A program made the position numbers and the translations under genes. Under the pieces are notes generated by a model that was given only the letters and a program-made list of their open reading frames with translations, had not been told where the DNA came from and ran no database searches. Positions 19,503 to 28,001 of a stretch of 64,000 nucleotides of DNA are shown one piece after another. Numbering within the stretch: the first letter of the stretch is position 1; the number at the start of each line of letters is the position of its first letter. The stretch comes from Aurantiacibacter aquimixticola (GTDB lineage Bacteria > Pseudomonadota > Alphaproteobacteria > Sphingomonadales > Sphingomonadaceae): positions 930,001 through 994,000 of the forward strand of contig NZ_RAHX01000001.1 in assembly GCF_003605475.1 (NCBI RefSeq). The letters are read 5' to 3'.

Positions 19503-20128
19503 CGACGAACATGGACAATATTCTCGATCAGCTCGCCAGCGAGGGCGCAGCGCCTGCGCGCGGTGTGAGCTGGCGCTTTGCCGCGCCGATGTTCGGCGTG
19601 ATCGCCGCGTGCGGGTTGGGCGTGGGACTGGCGCTGGACGGGGCGTTTGCCTCTGTCGAGACGGACGGTATGGGGCCGCTTACGGTAAAATGGGGATTCT
19701 CCCTCACCCTGCTGCTGCTGGCCGCCGCCGCGCTGTTCGTGCTGGGCAAGCCCGGTCGTCCGACAACCATGGCCCTGCTTGGCGTGGCCGCGCCCTTCGT
19801 GCCGATCGCCGCGCTGTTCCTCTACGAAACCGTCGCTTTCGGCCCGCAGGTTGCGGGGGATACCTGGGCGCAGTGCCTTGCCGCCATGCTTTTGATGAGC
19901 CCCATTGCCTTTATCGGCGCGGTGCTCGGTATGCGCGCCTTCGCCCCCACGAATTTGCGGCGCGCCGGGCTTGTGGCAGGCCTGTTCGGCGGAGCGGTAG
20001 CGATGACGGCCTACGCGCCCTTCTGCCCGGAGCGCGGCATGGGATATATGGCGCTGTTCTACATCCTGCCGATCCTGGCCATGGCTGGTCTCGGCTGGCT
20101 GCTCGGCCCGCGCCTGCTGCGCTGGTAA
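19499..20128 (+). CDS. NrsF-family membrane anti-sigma factor (DUF1109)
   Basis: 209 residues with about six transmembrane segments after a short cytoplasmic N-terminus (MTTNMDNILDQLAS) that would hold the sigma factor. Two cysteines near or in membrane segments, C126 (DTWAQCLAAM) and C176 (APFCPERGMGY), are 50 residues apart. That spacing matches the conserved pair described for Caulobacter NrsF, which senses metals. It is coupled to the sigma gene by ATGA. It should keep the sigma factor inactive until a signal releases it. Confidence 0.88.
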   Translation: MTTNMDNILDQLASEGAAPARGVSWRFAAPMFGVIAACGLGVGLALDGAFASVETDGMGPLTVKWGFSLTLLLLAAAALFVLGKPGRPTTMALLGVAAPFVPIAALFLYETVAFGPQVAGDTWAQCLAAMLLMSPIAFIGAVLGMRAFAPTNLRRAGLVAGLFGGAVAMTAYAPFCPERGMGYMALFYILPILAMAGLGWLLGPRLLRW

Positions 20129-20133
20129 CAGAA

Positions 20134-20163
20134 CGGGCCGGAGCGCTCTCGCGCCCCGGCCCG
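20134..20163. terminator. Stem-loop between nrsF and creD
   Basis: An 8-bp perfect stem CGGGCCGG / CCGGCCCG separates the convergent nrsF and creD genes. It lacks a strong T-run (CCTTTGC follows), so it may act as a bidirectional but weak terminator. Confidence 0.5.
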
Positions 20164-20184
20164 CCTTTGCGCTCGGATTGCCGC

Positions 20185-21606
20185 TCAGACGGTGTAGCCC
20201 TCGCGCGGATCCTCGTCGCTACGGCGTACGGCCGACCAGTCGATGTTGCGGGTGGCATACATGATGCCAGCCAATGCCGCGAAGAGCAGCAGCGAACCGA
20301 TGACCAGCGAATAGGTCTCGAGGTTCAGCAGCACGAAGAGCAGCGCATAAAGGCCCGCCAGCATCGCACCGATAAATCCGGCGCGCCGCCACGTGCCGAG
20401 CACTGCCGCGCTGTAGGCGGTTACCAGTCCGATGATCGCACCCGCCGCCACGATATAGGCCCAGGCGAAGCCGATCACCTCGGCAAAGGCCAGCAGCATG
20501 ACGAAGAACAGCACGAGGCCCGTGCCTGTCAGCAGATATTCCGCCGCCGACACCCGTGCGCCGCCCACCACATCGAACATGAAGAAGGTCGCGAAAGTGA
20601 AGCCGATGAACAGAAAACCGTATTTCACCGCGCGATCGACCTGGCTGTAGAGATCGACCGGATCGACCAGTCCGATCACCACCGGACTGGCGTTCTGTCC
20701 GGCAGCGCGCATCTCGCGGGCATAGGACTCGTCATAAGCGGCGGCCTCTACCGCCATCGCCATGCCCGGATTGCCGCCATCGCTGAGCGAAAGCAGCCGC
20801 TGGCCTAGCGCGAGATTGGTAATGCCCGGATAGGTGGCGGTAAAGCCGTCCGCGCCCACTTCCGGCTCCTGCGGCATGAAACTACCGGTGAAGCTGGGAT
20901 GCGGCCAGGGCGATGTCACCTGCCACGCCGTTTCCCCGCCGCGCGGGACGAGCGCTAATGACCGGCTGCCGCGCAGGCCATACTGGAAGGCGACAGAGAG
21001 CGGTGCCTCCGCATCCCATTCGACCGGCGCGGAAAAGCCCGAGCCACCCGTAGCGGCGGGCCCGTTGCCGGGGCTGAGCTGGATGGTCTCTCCGCCCGCC
21101 CGCACGCTTGCGCCATCGGTCAGGCCGCGCGGATCAGAGATGCCGAAGCGCAGTTCCGCCTGGTCGAGCAGGAGGCTGTCACGCTCTACGCCGAGCCGCT
21201 CGAGATCGCCATCGAGCGCGAAACGCGCCGTGCCGGTGATCTCGGCCTCGTAGACAACGCTTTCATAAATTGCGTATCCGCGGCGTTCGGGATCGATCCG
21301 GGTTTCGATGTCCTGCTCGGTCGGGGAAACGAAAAGCTCGCGCCGGACATTGCGCGTGCGCTGCTGCGCGACGCCGTTGACCGTCTCTGTCTCCGTCACC
21401 TCGCCGTTATAAGGAATGACCAGCAGCGGACCCGTGATTGTCTGCGCGCCGCCCCAGCCCGCTGTGACCTGCGTCTGCGCCTGGTTGGACTGGTTTTCCC
21501 GGTCCCATATCAACGCATAGACCATCATCAGCGGCACGATCAGCACTGCGGCGACCACGCCCGTCAGGAACAGCTTCATTCCCGGGCTTCGCTCCCTTGC
21601 CATCAT
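20185..21606 (-). CDS. creD: CreD-family inner membrane protein
   Basis: 473 residues. An N-terminal transmembrane helix (MKLFLTGVVAAVLIVPLMMV) is followed by a large periplasmic domain (about residues 35-300, with GPLLVIPYNG and QRLLSLSDGGNPGM), then about five to six helices including a YAEY-like AAEYLLTGTGLVLFF segment. This is the CreD layout. The ATG at 21606 has GGAG four nt upstream. CreD expression responds to cell-wall perturbation in other bacteria and is linked there with beta-lactamase regulation. Here it lies beside the sigma/anti-sigma pair. Confidence 0.9.
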   Translation of the reverse strand: MMARERSPGMKLFLTGVVAAVLIVPLMMVYALIWDRENQSNQAQTQVTAGWGGAQTITGPLLVIPYNGEVTETETVNGVAQQRTRNVRRELFVSPTEQDIETRIDPERRGYAIYESVVYEAEITGTARFALDGDLERLGVERDSLLLDQAELRFGISDPRGLTDGASVRAGGETIQLSPGNGPAATGGSGFSAPVEWDAEAPLSVAFQYGLRGSRSLALVPRGGETAWQVTSPWPHPSFTGSFMPQEPEVGADGFTATYPGITNLALGQRLLSLSDGGNPGMAMAVEAAAYDESYAREMRAAGQNASPVVIGLVDPVDLYSQVDRAVKYGFLFIGFTFATFFMFDVVGGARVSAAEYLLTGTGLVLFFVMLLAFAEVIGFAWAYIVAAGAIIGLVTAYSAAVLGTWRRAGFIGAMLAGLYALLFVLLNLETYSLVIGSLLLFAALAGIMYATRNIDWSAVRRSDEDPREGYTV

Positions 21607-21696
21607 TCATCTCCTCATTTTTTAGCGATGAAACGTGCCTTGTGAGCGACGAACTGAATTTGTTGTGAACGCCGGTGAGCGCGATTAGGATGGGCC

Positions 21697-22308
21697 ATGC
21701 TTCGATTTCTTGCACACTTCGCCGCGCTGCTCCCATCGCCTCTCGCCGCGCAGGACGCGGAGCATGAGACCACTGACGTGGTGCTGGAAACGACGATGGG
21801 CGACATCGTCATCGCGCTGGAGACGGAGCGTGCGCCGATCACCGCAGGCAATTTCCTTCGCTATGTCGAGGAAGACCGGTTCGACGGCACCGTCTTCTAC
21901 CGCGCCATGTCGCTCGATTGGGGCGCGCAGCCCAACGAATTGATCCAGGCCGGGGCGCAGCGGGATCCGGACCGGGTGCTGCCGCAGATCGCGCATGAGC
22001 CGACCACGCTCACGGGCTTAAGTCACACGCGCGGCGCGCTTTCCATGGCGATGGGCGAGCCGGGAACGGCCAATGGCGACTTCACGATCCTTCTGCAGGA
22101 CATGACCGGCATGGACGCGCAGCCCGATCACGAGAATCCGGCTCGCCACGCAGACTATGCCGTGTTCGGCCATGTGGTAGACGGCATGGATGTCGTTGAG
22201 ACGATCCACGCCGCGCCCGTCGATCCCCATGCGGGCGAAGGCTGGATGAACGGCGAGATGCTGGCCGAGCCGGTAATGATCTTGGAAGCGCGCGTGCTCC
22301 TGGCCTGA
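21697..22308 (+). CDS. Exported cyclophilin-type peptidyl-prolyl isomerase
   Basis: 203 residues: a signal peptide (MLRFLAHFAALLPSPLAAQ) and then a cyclophilin domain with ETTMGDIVIALETERAPITA, FDGTVFYRAM, IAHEP, the SHTRGALSMAMGEPGTANGD active-site stretch, and FGHVVDGMDVVETI. Likely a periplasmic protein-folding catalyst. The central segment is shorter than in PpiA-type homologues, and the canonical QGGD is replaced by LIQAGAQRD, seen in some alphaproteobacterial members. It diverges from creD across a 90-nt gap. Confidence 0.88.
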   Translation: MLRFLAHFAALLPSPLAAQDAEHETTDVVLETTMGDIVIALETERAPITAGNFLRYVEEDRFDGTVFYRAMSLDWGAQPNELIQAGAQRDPDRVLPQIAHEPTTLTGLSHTRGALSMAMGEPGTANGDFTILLQDMTGMDAQPDHENPARHADYAVFGHVVDGMDVVETIHAAPVDPHAGEGWMNGEMLAEPVMILEARVLLA

Positions 22309-22336
22309 ACCGACGAAAAGCCGAAGAGACCCTTTA

Positions 22337-23056
22337 TCAGCGTAAAACGCGTTCTAGCAGAATGAGCGGGCTCGTAATCGAGCTCACAATTCCGACGACT
22401 CGCTGAACTCGTGCGAGCGCTTCATTCTCACCGACCATCACGATGTCATTAGGATAAACCATTGGATCTGGATAATTGCCGCGCTGAATGCCGCTGACAT
22501 TGTAAATGCCGATATACCGCTCGCCATCCACTTCACGGAAAATAAGCAGTTCTCGGCGGTTGGCCTCGGGCGTAATACCACCGCCGAGCGCGAGCGCTTC
22601 CAGAAGGGTCACCGGCGCTTCGACGGGAAAGCGACCCGGCCTTTCTATCTGTCCACCAACCGTGATCAACTGCTCCGCACGCTCGATGATCCGAGACGTT
22701 ACATCCGGATTGCGCACGTAAGTGGAGCGCAGCCGGTCCTCCAATTCCGCGGACACCTGCGTCGTCGTCATGCCAGCGGCAGGGACTTCGCCCGCCAGCG
22801 GATAATCGAGCACGCCATCAGCGCCGACCTGCACTGTAAGTGACAGGTCTTCAACGCCGAACACGCTCACCTCGATTACATCGAGCGGACGCACGGCTTG
22901 CGTGGTTGGCTCCGCCATGAAGTCCACGGCCTGCGGCGCAGGCAAGGTGCCCACAGCGACATCCACGCCGGGTGCCCCGCCGATTGGAGTATTGGACGCG
23001 CACGCAGCCAGTAGAGGGGTTAAAACAAGGGCAACGATTTTCTGTGGTTTGGGCAC
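22337..23056 (-). CDS. Polysaccharide export outer-membrane lipoprotein (Wza-like)
   Basis: 239 residues. Lipoprotein signal with lipobox LAAC (LTPLLAACASN), a Poly_export domain (RPLDVIEVSVFGVEDLSLTV; VGADGVLDYPLAGEV), and a SLBB domain (VGGQIERPGRFPV; LLEALALGGGI). The C-terminal helix (SSITSPLILLERV) could form the outer-membrane pore. It is a single gene here, with no tyrosine kinase or Wzx/Wzy partners adjacent. With wecBC at the window start it suggests dispersed capsule or exopolysaccharide genes. Confidence 0.9.
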   Translation of the reverse strand: MPKPQKIVALVLTPLLAACASNTPIGGAPGVDVAVGTLPAPQAVDFMAEPTTQAVRPLDVIEVSVFGVEDLSLTVQVGADGVLDYPLAGEVPAAGMTTTQVSAELEDRLRSTYVRNPDVTSRIIERAEQLITVGGQIERPGRFPVEAPVTLLEALALGGGITPEANRRELLIFREVDGERYIGIYNVSGIQRGNYPDPMVYPNDIVMVGENEALARVQRVVGIVSSITSPLILLERVLR

Positions 23057-23212
23057 AGAGAGAGCCTTTCAATTGGGTTTAAAACTTTCGCAGAAGCCTA
23101 TGCCCGCCAATGCCTTTAAGCAACCTGTCAAATGCCGAGCGCCCCAATGGCTGAGGGGAAACGCTCGCTCGCGGGCATGCACGTCAAACAGGTCGGTAGC
23201 CAAACGGCACAG

Positions 23213-23902
23213 TCACTCCATCACGCAGGCTGCCAGCACCTCACCCACGCTGCCGTCGATCAGCTTGCTGTATTCGAAGCTCTTGGTGAACCAGTAGAGC
23301 GCGAAGGCGTAGAGCGCCGCGCTCTCTATCCAGAAAATGACATTGCCTTCGGCCTTGTCCATGCCAGCGATCATCAGCGCGCCGATCGGCAACGCAATCA
23401 TCGACCAACCTGCGAAGAGGTAAAGCATGGCGAGCCGCCGGCGCAGCCGCTCGTCCTCGACAAGGCCAAGTCGGTTGCGGGAAAAGAACACCGCAACCAC
23501 GAACAGGCAGAGGAAGAAGAGCACGGCGGCGGCCACATGCCCAATAGAGCGGGAGAGATCGCCGCTTTCGTCCACCGGCACCAGCGCGACGACGATGACG
23601 GACACACCTGCCAGCGACAAGATCACGTTCTCCCACCGCGAGAGGCCCTGGAACAGCACGAGAAATACGCCGGTCGCGCAGAGCATCCCCACCAGCAGAT
23701 CACGCGCATCGTCGTTCCAGTAATACTGGCTGATCGAGGTGTCCGGCCCGCCGGTTAGCCGCAGCACGATTGGCACCGCGACCGCCACCGCGCCGATGCC
23801 GAAGCACAGAAACACGAACGCGCGGCTGGCGCGGCGCGCAAAGGCGTTGTGGGCAGCGCGCGAAGATGAGGAATGCGCGTGTCGTGCTTGCAAGTCCGGC
23901 AT
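23213..23902 (-). CDS. DUF998-like membrane protein
   Basis: 229 residues with about six hydrophobic segments and a short cytoplasmic N-terminus (MPDLQARHAHSSSSRAAH). Features such as TSISQYYWNDDARDLLVG between helices 1 and 2 resemble the DUF998 membrane family; function unknown. The start is ATG 23902 because GGAG is 6 nt upstream. The longer frame to 23965 would run into the parDE operator. Confidence 0.7.
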   Translation of the reverse strand: MPDLQARHAHSSSSRAAHNAFARRASRAFVFLCFGIGAVAVAVPIVLRLTGGPDTSISQYYWNDDARDLLVGMLCATGVFLVLFQGLSRWENVILSLAGVSVIVVALVPVDESGDLSRSIGHVAAAVLFFLCLFVVAVFFSRNRLGLVEDERLRRRLAMLYLFAGWSMIALPIGALMIAGMDKAEGNVIFWIESAALYAFALYWFTKSFEYSKLIDGSVGEVLAACVME

Positions 23903-23949
23903 GCTTTTCTCCAGAAGTACGCGCGCTGATTCCATTAAGATGGAGCGGA

Positions 23950-23978
23950 TTGATCGAGTTACCAAAACTTGGTAACAT
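23950..23978 (+). promoter_or_regulatory. parDE promoter with overlapping operator
   Basis: -35-like TTGATC (23950-23955), 17-nt spacer, -10-like TAACAT (23973-23978). The spacer and -10 contain the perfect inverted repeat GTTACCAAAACTTGGTAAC (23958-23976, 8-bp arms, 3-nt centre), a natural target for ParD autorepression. Transcription would start close to the ATG at 23986, giving a very short leader. Confidence 0.6.
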
Positions 23979-23985
23979 ACGAACC

Positions 23986-24237
23986 ATGGGAAAGAACACC
24001 TCGATTTCGCTTGGCGATCACTACGAAGACTATGCCCGGCGCAAGGTCGCTTCCGGTGAATTCGCCTCCGTCAGCGAGGTGATCCGAGATGCTTTGCGCC
24101 GTTCGGAAGAGAGAGATGCGAAGATCGCCGCGCTGGATGTCGCGCTTCAGGATGGCTTGGATAGCGGTCCCGCCGAACCCTTCGACTTCGATCATTTTCT
24201 GAAAGAAATGAGAGCGAACTACAAGGCAGAGGGCTAG
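23986..24237 (+). CDS. parD: ParD-family antitoxin
   Basis: 83 residues. N-terminal ribbon-helix-helix (NTSISLGDHYEDYARRKVAS then FASVSEVIRDALRRSE) for operator binding and dimerisation, and an acidic C-terminal tail (GPAEPFDFDHFLKEMRANY) that in this family wraps the toxin. Stop TAG shares one base with the GTG start of parE. The palindrome directly upstream supports autoregulation. Typical length for ParD. Confidence 0.92.
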   Translation: MGKNTSISLGDHYEDYARRKVASGEFASVSEVIRDALRRSEERDAKIAALDVALQDGLDSGPAEPFDFDHFLKEMRANYKAEG

Positions 24238-24542
24238 TGCCCTTTCGTCTTCGCAGCGCAGCGCGCCGCGACCTCAGCACTATCTGGCTGGCCACGGCAG
24301 AAGAACGCGGCGTCGATCAGGCAGAGGACTATGTGAGGGGCATCGAGGATACGATTGCCAACTTGCAACGCTTTCCGAATCGTGCGCCATCGTTCCGAAC
24401 ACGTATCGGCGACTTTCGCAAAGCGGCTAGCGGAAGCCACCTGATTTTCTACATGTTGCAGGATGGCTCGATCGACGTCGTGCGCATATTGCATAAGCGG
24501 ATGGACATCGACCGCGCACTAACGGGCGACGGCGAGCTTTAG
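24237..24542 (+). CDS. parE: ParE/RelE-superfamily toxin
   Basis: 101 residues, GTG start at 24237 overlapping the parD stop by one base. The fold signature is visible: FRLRSAARRDLSTIWLATAE at the N-terminus, ANLQRFPNRAPSFR, then HLIFYMLQDGSIDVVRILHK and a terminal RMDID. ParE toxins block DNA gyrase, though the target here is inferred from the family and the ParD partner only. The module ends 4 nt from the convergent sdhA stop. Confidence 0.9.
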   Translation: MPFRLRSAARRDLSTIWLATAEERGVDQAEDYVRGIEDTIANLQRFPNRAPSFRTRIGDFRKAASGSHLIFYMLQDGSIDVVRILHKRMDIDRALTGDGEL

Positions 24543-24546
24543 CCCA

Positions 24547-26376
24547 TCAATAAACCCGCTTCTTCGGCTCGATATAGGTCGCGTCGTCGGTCAGCGTGTA
24601 TTCGTGGACCGGGCGGTAGTCGATTTTCACATCGCCGCTGGTGCCGCCCCAGCCTTCGAACCAGGCGGCGGTGTGCTTCATCCAGTTGGCGTCGTCGCGA
24701 TCGGGATAGTCCTCATGCGCATGGGCGCCGCGGCTTTCCTTGCGGTTTTCCGCGCTGTGCATCGTCACCACAGCCTGCGCCATGAGGTTGTCGAGCTCCA
24801 GCGTCTCGATGAGGTCGCTGTTCCAGATCAGCGAGCGATCGTGGACCTTCACGTCCTGAAGCTTGGTGTTGGTCTCGGTCAGCTGGCGCACGCCTTCGCT
24901 CATAAGCTCGCTGTCCCGGAAGACGGCGGCATGCTTCTGCATGGTCTGCTGCATTTCGGTGCGCAGCGAGGCGGTGGTGGAACCGCCATCGGCGTGACGG
25001 AAATGGTCGAGCCGGGTGAGCGCGAATTCGGCGCTGTCGGCGGGCAGCTCGTCATGGCTGGCACCGGGCTTGATCAGTTCCTTCAGCCGGAAACCGGTGG
25101 CGCGGCCGAAGACGACGAGGTCGATCAGCGAGTTGGAGCCGAGACGATTAGCGCCGTGGACCGACACACATGCCGCCTCCCCCACCGCGAACAGGCCGGG
25201 CACGACGGTGTCAGGGCCGTCCGCGCCCACAGTCACGACTTCGCCGTGATAGTTACACGGAATGCCGCCCATATTGTAATGCACAGTCGGCGTCACGGGC
25301 AGCGGCTGGCGCGTCAGGTCGACACCGGCGAAAATCTTGCCGCTTTCGGTGATGCCCGGCAGGCGCGCGGCGAGCACGTCCGGGTCGATGTGGTCGAGGT
25401 GCAGATAGATGTGGTCGCCATTGTCGCCCACCCCGCGCCCTTCGCGCATTTCCAGCGCCATGGAGCGGGAGACGACGTCGCGGCTGGCCAGATCCTTCGC
25501 GGATGGAGCGTAGCGTTCCATGAACCGCTCGCCTTCGGAGTTCGTGAGGTAGCCGCCCTCGCCCCGCGCGCCTTCGGTAATCAGCACGCCCGCGCCGTAA
25601 ATGCCGGTCGGGTGGAACTGCACGAATTCCATGTCCTGCAACGGCAGGCCTGCGCGCAGCACCATGCCGCCGCCATCCCCCGTGCAGGTATGCGCGCTGG
25701 TGGCGGTGTAGTAGCAGCGACCATAGCCGCCGGTCGCCAGCACCACGCCGTGCGAACGGAAGCGGTGAATCGATCCGTCATCGAGGCACATGGCGATAAC
25801 GCCGACGCAGGTGCCTTCCTTCATGATCAGGTCGATGGCAAAATATTCGATGAAGAAATCGGCGTCGTATTTCAGGCTCTGCTGATAGAGCGCGTGGAGC
25901 ATGGCATGCCCTGTGCGGTCCGCCGCGGCGCAGGTGCGCTGCACGGGCGGGCCTTCGCCCAGATTCTGCATGTGGCCGCCGAATGGCCGCTGGTAGATCG
26001 TGCCGTCCTCGTTGCGGCTGAAAGGCACTCCAGCATGCTCCAGCTCGTACACTGCCTGAGGCGCCTCTCGCGCCAGATATTCGATCGCATCCTGGTCGCC
26101 CAGCCAGTCGGCACCCTTCACAGTGTCGTACATGTGCCAGGACCAGTGGTCGGGCGTGTTGTTGCCAAGGCTCGCCGCGATGCCGCCCTGCGCCGCCACG
26201 GTGTGGGAGCGCGTCGGGAAGACCTTGGAGATGTTCGCCGTCTTCAGGCCCGCCTCCGCCGCGCCCATCGTCGCGCGCAGCCCGCTGCCGCCGGCGCCGA
26301 CGACCACCACGTCATAGGTGTGATCTATGATCGGGTAAGCGCGTCCGTTGATTTCGAATGTGGCTTTATGCGCCAT
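24547..26376 (-). CDS. sdhA: Succinate dehydrogenase flavoprotein subunit
   Basis: 609 residues; oxidises succinate to fumarate in complex II with covalently bound FAD. Motifs: dinucleotide fold [17 protein letters not shown]-attachment SHTVAAQGG, active-site HPTGIYGAG and TEGARGEGG, and HRLGSNSL-type segment ([16 protein letters not shown]). The C-terminus ends [10 protein letters not shown] as in alphaproteobacteria. The start at 26376 shares one base with the sdhD stop (TAATG). No sdhB follows; the gene is instead convergent with parE. Confidence 0.97.
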   Translation of the reverse strand: MAHKATFEINGRAYPIIDHTYDVVVVGAGGSGLRATMGAAEAGLKTANISKVFPTRSHTVAAQGGIAASLGNNTPDHWSWHMYDTVKGADWLGDQDAIEYLAREAPQAVYELEHAGVPFSRNEDGTIYQRPFGGHMQNLGEGPPVQRTCAAADRTGHAMLHALYQQSLKYDADFFIEYFAIDLIMKEGTCVGVIAMCLDDGSIHRFRSHGVVLATGGYGRCYYTATSAHTCTGDGGGMVLRAGLPLQDMEFVQFHPTGIYGAGVLITEGARGEGGYLTNSEGERFMERYAPSAKDLASRDVVSRSMALEMREGRGVGDNGDHIYLHLDHIDPDVLAARLPGITESGKIFAGVDLTRQPLPVTPTVHYNMGGIPCNYHGEVVTVGADGPDTVVPGLFAVGEAACVSVHGANRLGSNSLIDLVVFGRATGFRLKELIKPGASHDELPADSAEFALTRLDHFRHADGGSTTASLRTEMQQTMQKHAAVFRDSELMSEGVRQLTETNTKLQDVKVHDRSLIWNSDLIETLELDNLMAQAVVTMHSAENRKESRGAHAHEDYPDRDDANWMKHTAAWFEGWGGTSGDVKIDYRPVHEYTLTDDATYIEPKKRVY

Positions 26377-26765
26377 TATGCGGCTCCTCCGCCGATAGCG
26401 AGGCGGGCGATGCAGAACAGGCCGAAACCGGCCCCTGCGAAGGTCCAGAAATTGAGCACGAGCAGGCTCGCGAACTTGTTGCCGGGCGTGTGGACGTAAT
26501 CCTCGACCAGCACCTGCAGGCCCAGCCGCGCGTGCCAGAACGTGCTGATGACGAGCAGCGCCATCATGAAGGCGGGCACCGGATCGGCGATCCATTCACT
26601 GACGGTGGCGTGATCCAGATTGGGCAGCATGATCAGCGAGCCGATCAGGAACAGCACGGTGATGAGGTTGCCGACCGCGGTAAAGCGCTGCACCAGCCAG
26701 TGATGCGGCCCTTCGTGTGCCGCGCCGAGGCCGCGCACGCGGCCGATGGAAGTTCCGTTACCCAT
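26376..26765 (-). CDS. sdhD: Succinate dehydrogenase membrane anchor subunit
   Basis: 129 residues with three hydrophobic segments. [15 protein letters not shown] near the N-terminus and [19 protein letters not shown] around the haem/quinone region (His in HARLG) are family features. It starts at ATG 26765, 8 nt after sdhC, and is coupled to sdhA. The in-frame extension upstream to 27167 is a shadow of sdhC. Confidence 0.92.
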   Translation of the reverse strand: MGNGTSIGRVRGLGAAHEGPHHWLVQRFTAVGNLITVLFLIGSLIMLPNLDHATVSEWIADPVPAFMMALLVISTFWHARLGLQVLVEDYVHTPGNKFASLLVLNFWTFAGAGFGLFCIARLAIGGGAA

Positions 26766-26773
26766 GAATATTC

Positions 26774-27154
26774 CTAGCGCAGCAGGATGTAGGCCCAGAT
26801 CGCCGCGGTGATCGCCATTGCGGCAAACATCGAGATCCAGGACCAGTTGCGGTTCGTTTCGAGTTCGTAACCCGCGCCGGTATCCAGCACGAAGTGGCGG
26901 ATGCCCGATGCGGCGTGATTGAAGAAAGCCCAGGTCAGACCGATCAGAACGATGTAACCGAGGGGCGAGCCCATCCAGTCGGTGAAGTGGCCGTAATATT
27001 CCGGCCCGCTCGCCAGCGCGCCCAGCCACCAGATCAGGACGAACAGGCCGACGATCGCCATGCCGTCTCCGGAAACGCGGTGGAGGATGGAAACCGCCAT
27101 ATGCGGTCCCCATTTCCAGATGCCGAGATGCGGCGATAGCGGGCGGTTGGCCAT
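26774..27154 (-). CDS. sdhC: Succinate dehydrogenase cytochrome b556 subunit
   Basis: 126 residues, three transmembrane helices. PLSPHLGIWKWGPHMAVSIL followed by HRVSGDG is the SdhC signature with the quinone-site Ser/Arg, and FNHAASGIRHFVLDTGAGYE contains the haem-ligand His. ATG 27154 begins the conserved MANRPLSPH. It is the first gene of sdhCDA; its promoter should lie in 27155-27290, divergent from the SDR gene. Confidence 0.94.
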   Translation of the reverse strand: MANRPLSPHLGIWKWGPHMAVSILHRVSGDGMAIVGLFVLIWWLGALASGPEYYGHFTDWMGSPLGYIVLIGLTWAFFNHAASGIRHFVLDTGAGYELETNRNWSWISMFAAMAITAAIWAYILLR

Positions 27155-27290
27155 GCGTAAGTCCCATCGAATGCGAATGTGCAGCCCACTTAGCGCATAA
27201 CCGCCGCGAGACAAGCGGGCCTATGGCGGTATTTCGCGGATTTCCTTCGCGATATTGACGCTGCCTCGCCAGCGCCTAAACCCCGCCAGC

Positions 27291-28001
27291 ATGACCAATA
27301 TCCTCGTCACCGGCACCAGCCGCGGCATCGGCTTTGCCATTGCGGAACAACTGCGCAGCCGCGGTGCGACGGTGGTCGGCCATGCGACCCGCGCGGTGGA
27401 TGCCGACACGATTGCCGCCGATTTCAGCGAACCGCCCGCCTCGCAATTCCTGTGGCAGGAAGCGATGGAGCGGCTGGGCGGCCGTATCGATGTGCTGATC
27501 AACAATGCCGGGCTGTTTGCGGAAAGCCCGCTCAACGCCAGCGATATCGAATGGCTGGACCGGTGGGAGGATACGCTGCGCATCAACCTTACCAGCGCCG
27601 CGCAGCTTTCACGCTTTGCCGTGCGTCACTGGCGGGCCACCGGCCGCAAGGGGCGCATCGTTCACATCTCCAGCCGCGCCGCCTATCGCGGGGACAGCCC
27701 GGCGCACTGGCACTACGCCGCGGCAAAGGGCGGGATGGTGGCGATGCACAAGACGATCGCGCGCGCCTATGCCCGGGACGGTATCCTCAGCTTCGCCATC
27801 ACGCCCGGCTTCACCGATACGAGCATGGCGGGCGATTATGTGGAAAGCCGCGGCGGCGACGGCCTGCTGGCCGACATTCCGCTCGGCCGCGTGGCAGAGC
27901 CGGAAGAGATCGCCCAGGTCGCCACCTTCTGCGCCCTCGACGCCCCCGCCAGCATGACCGGTGCCGTGATCGACGCCAATGGAGCAAGCTTTGTTCGGTA
28001 G
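27291..28001 (+). CDS. SDR family oxidoreductase
   Basis: 236-residue Rossmann short-chain dehydrogenase: TGTSRGIGFAIAE, NNAGLF, Ser in HISSRAA and a YxxxK in HYAAAKGG, then PGFTDTSM and a terminal AVIDANGASF. The substrate is not predictable; the C-terminus resembles 3-oxoacyl reductase-like members. The ATG at 27291 starts the cofactor motif. Its last 23 nt overlap the beta-lactamase gene. Confidence 0.87.
   Translation: MTNILVTGTSRGIGFAIAEQLRSRGATVVGHATRAVDADTIAADFSEPPASQFLWQEAMERLGGRIDVLINNAGLFAESPLNASDIEWLDRWEDTLRINLTSAAQLSRFAVRHWRATGRKGRIVHISSRAAYRGDSPAHWHYAAAKGGMVAMHKTIARAYARDGILSFAITPGFTDTSMAGDYVESRGGDGLLADIPLGRVAEPEEIAQVATFCALDAPASMTGAVIDANGASFVR

Noticed and set aside
24604..26499. 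631-codon open frame antisense to sdhA
   Set aside because: High-GC codon periodicity of sdhA opens this frame; the His/Arg-rich product has no domain and sdhA is certain.
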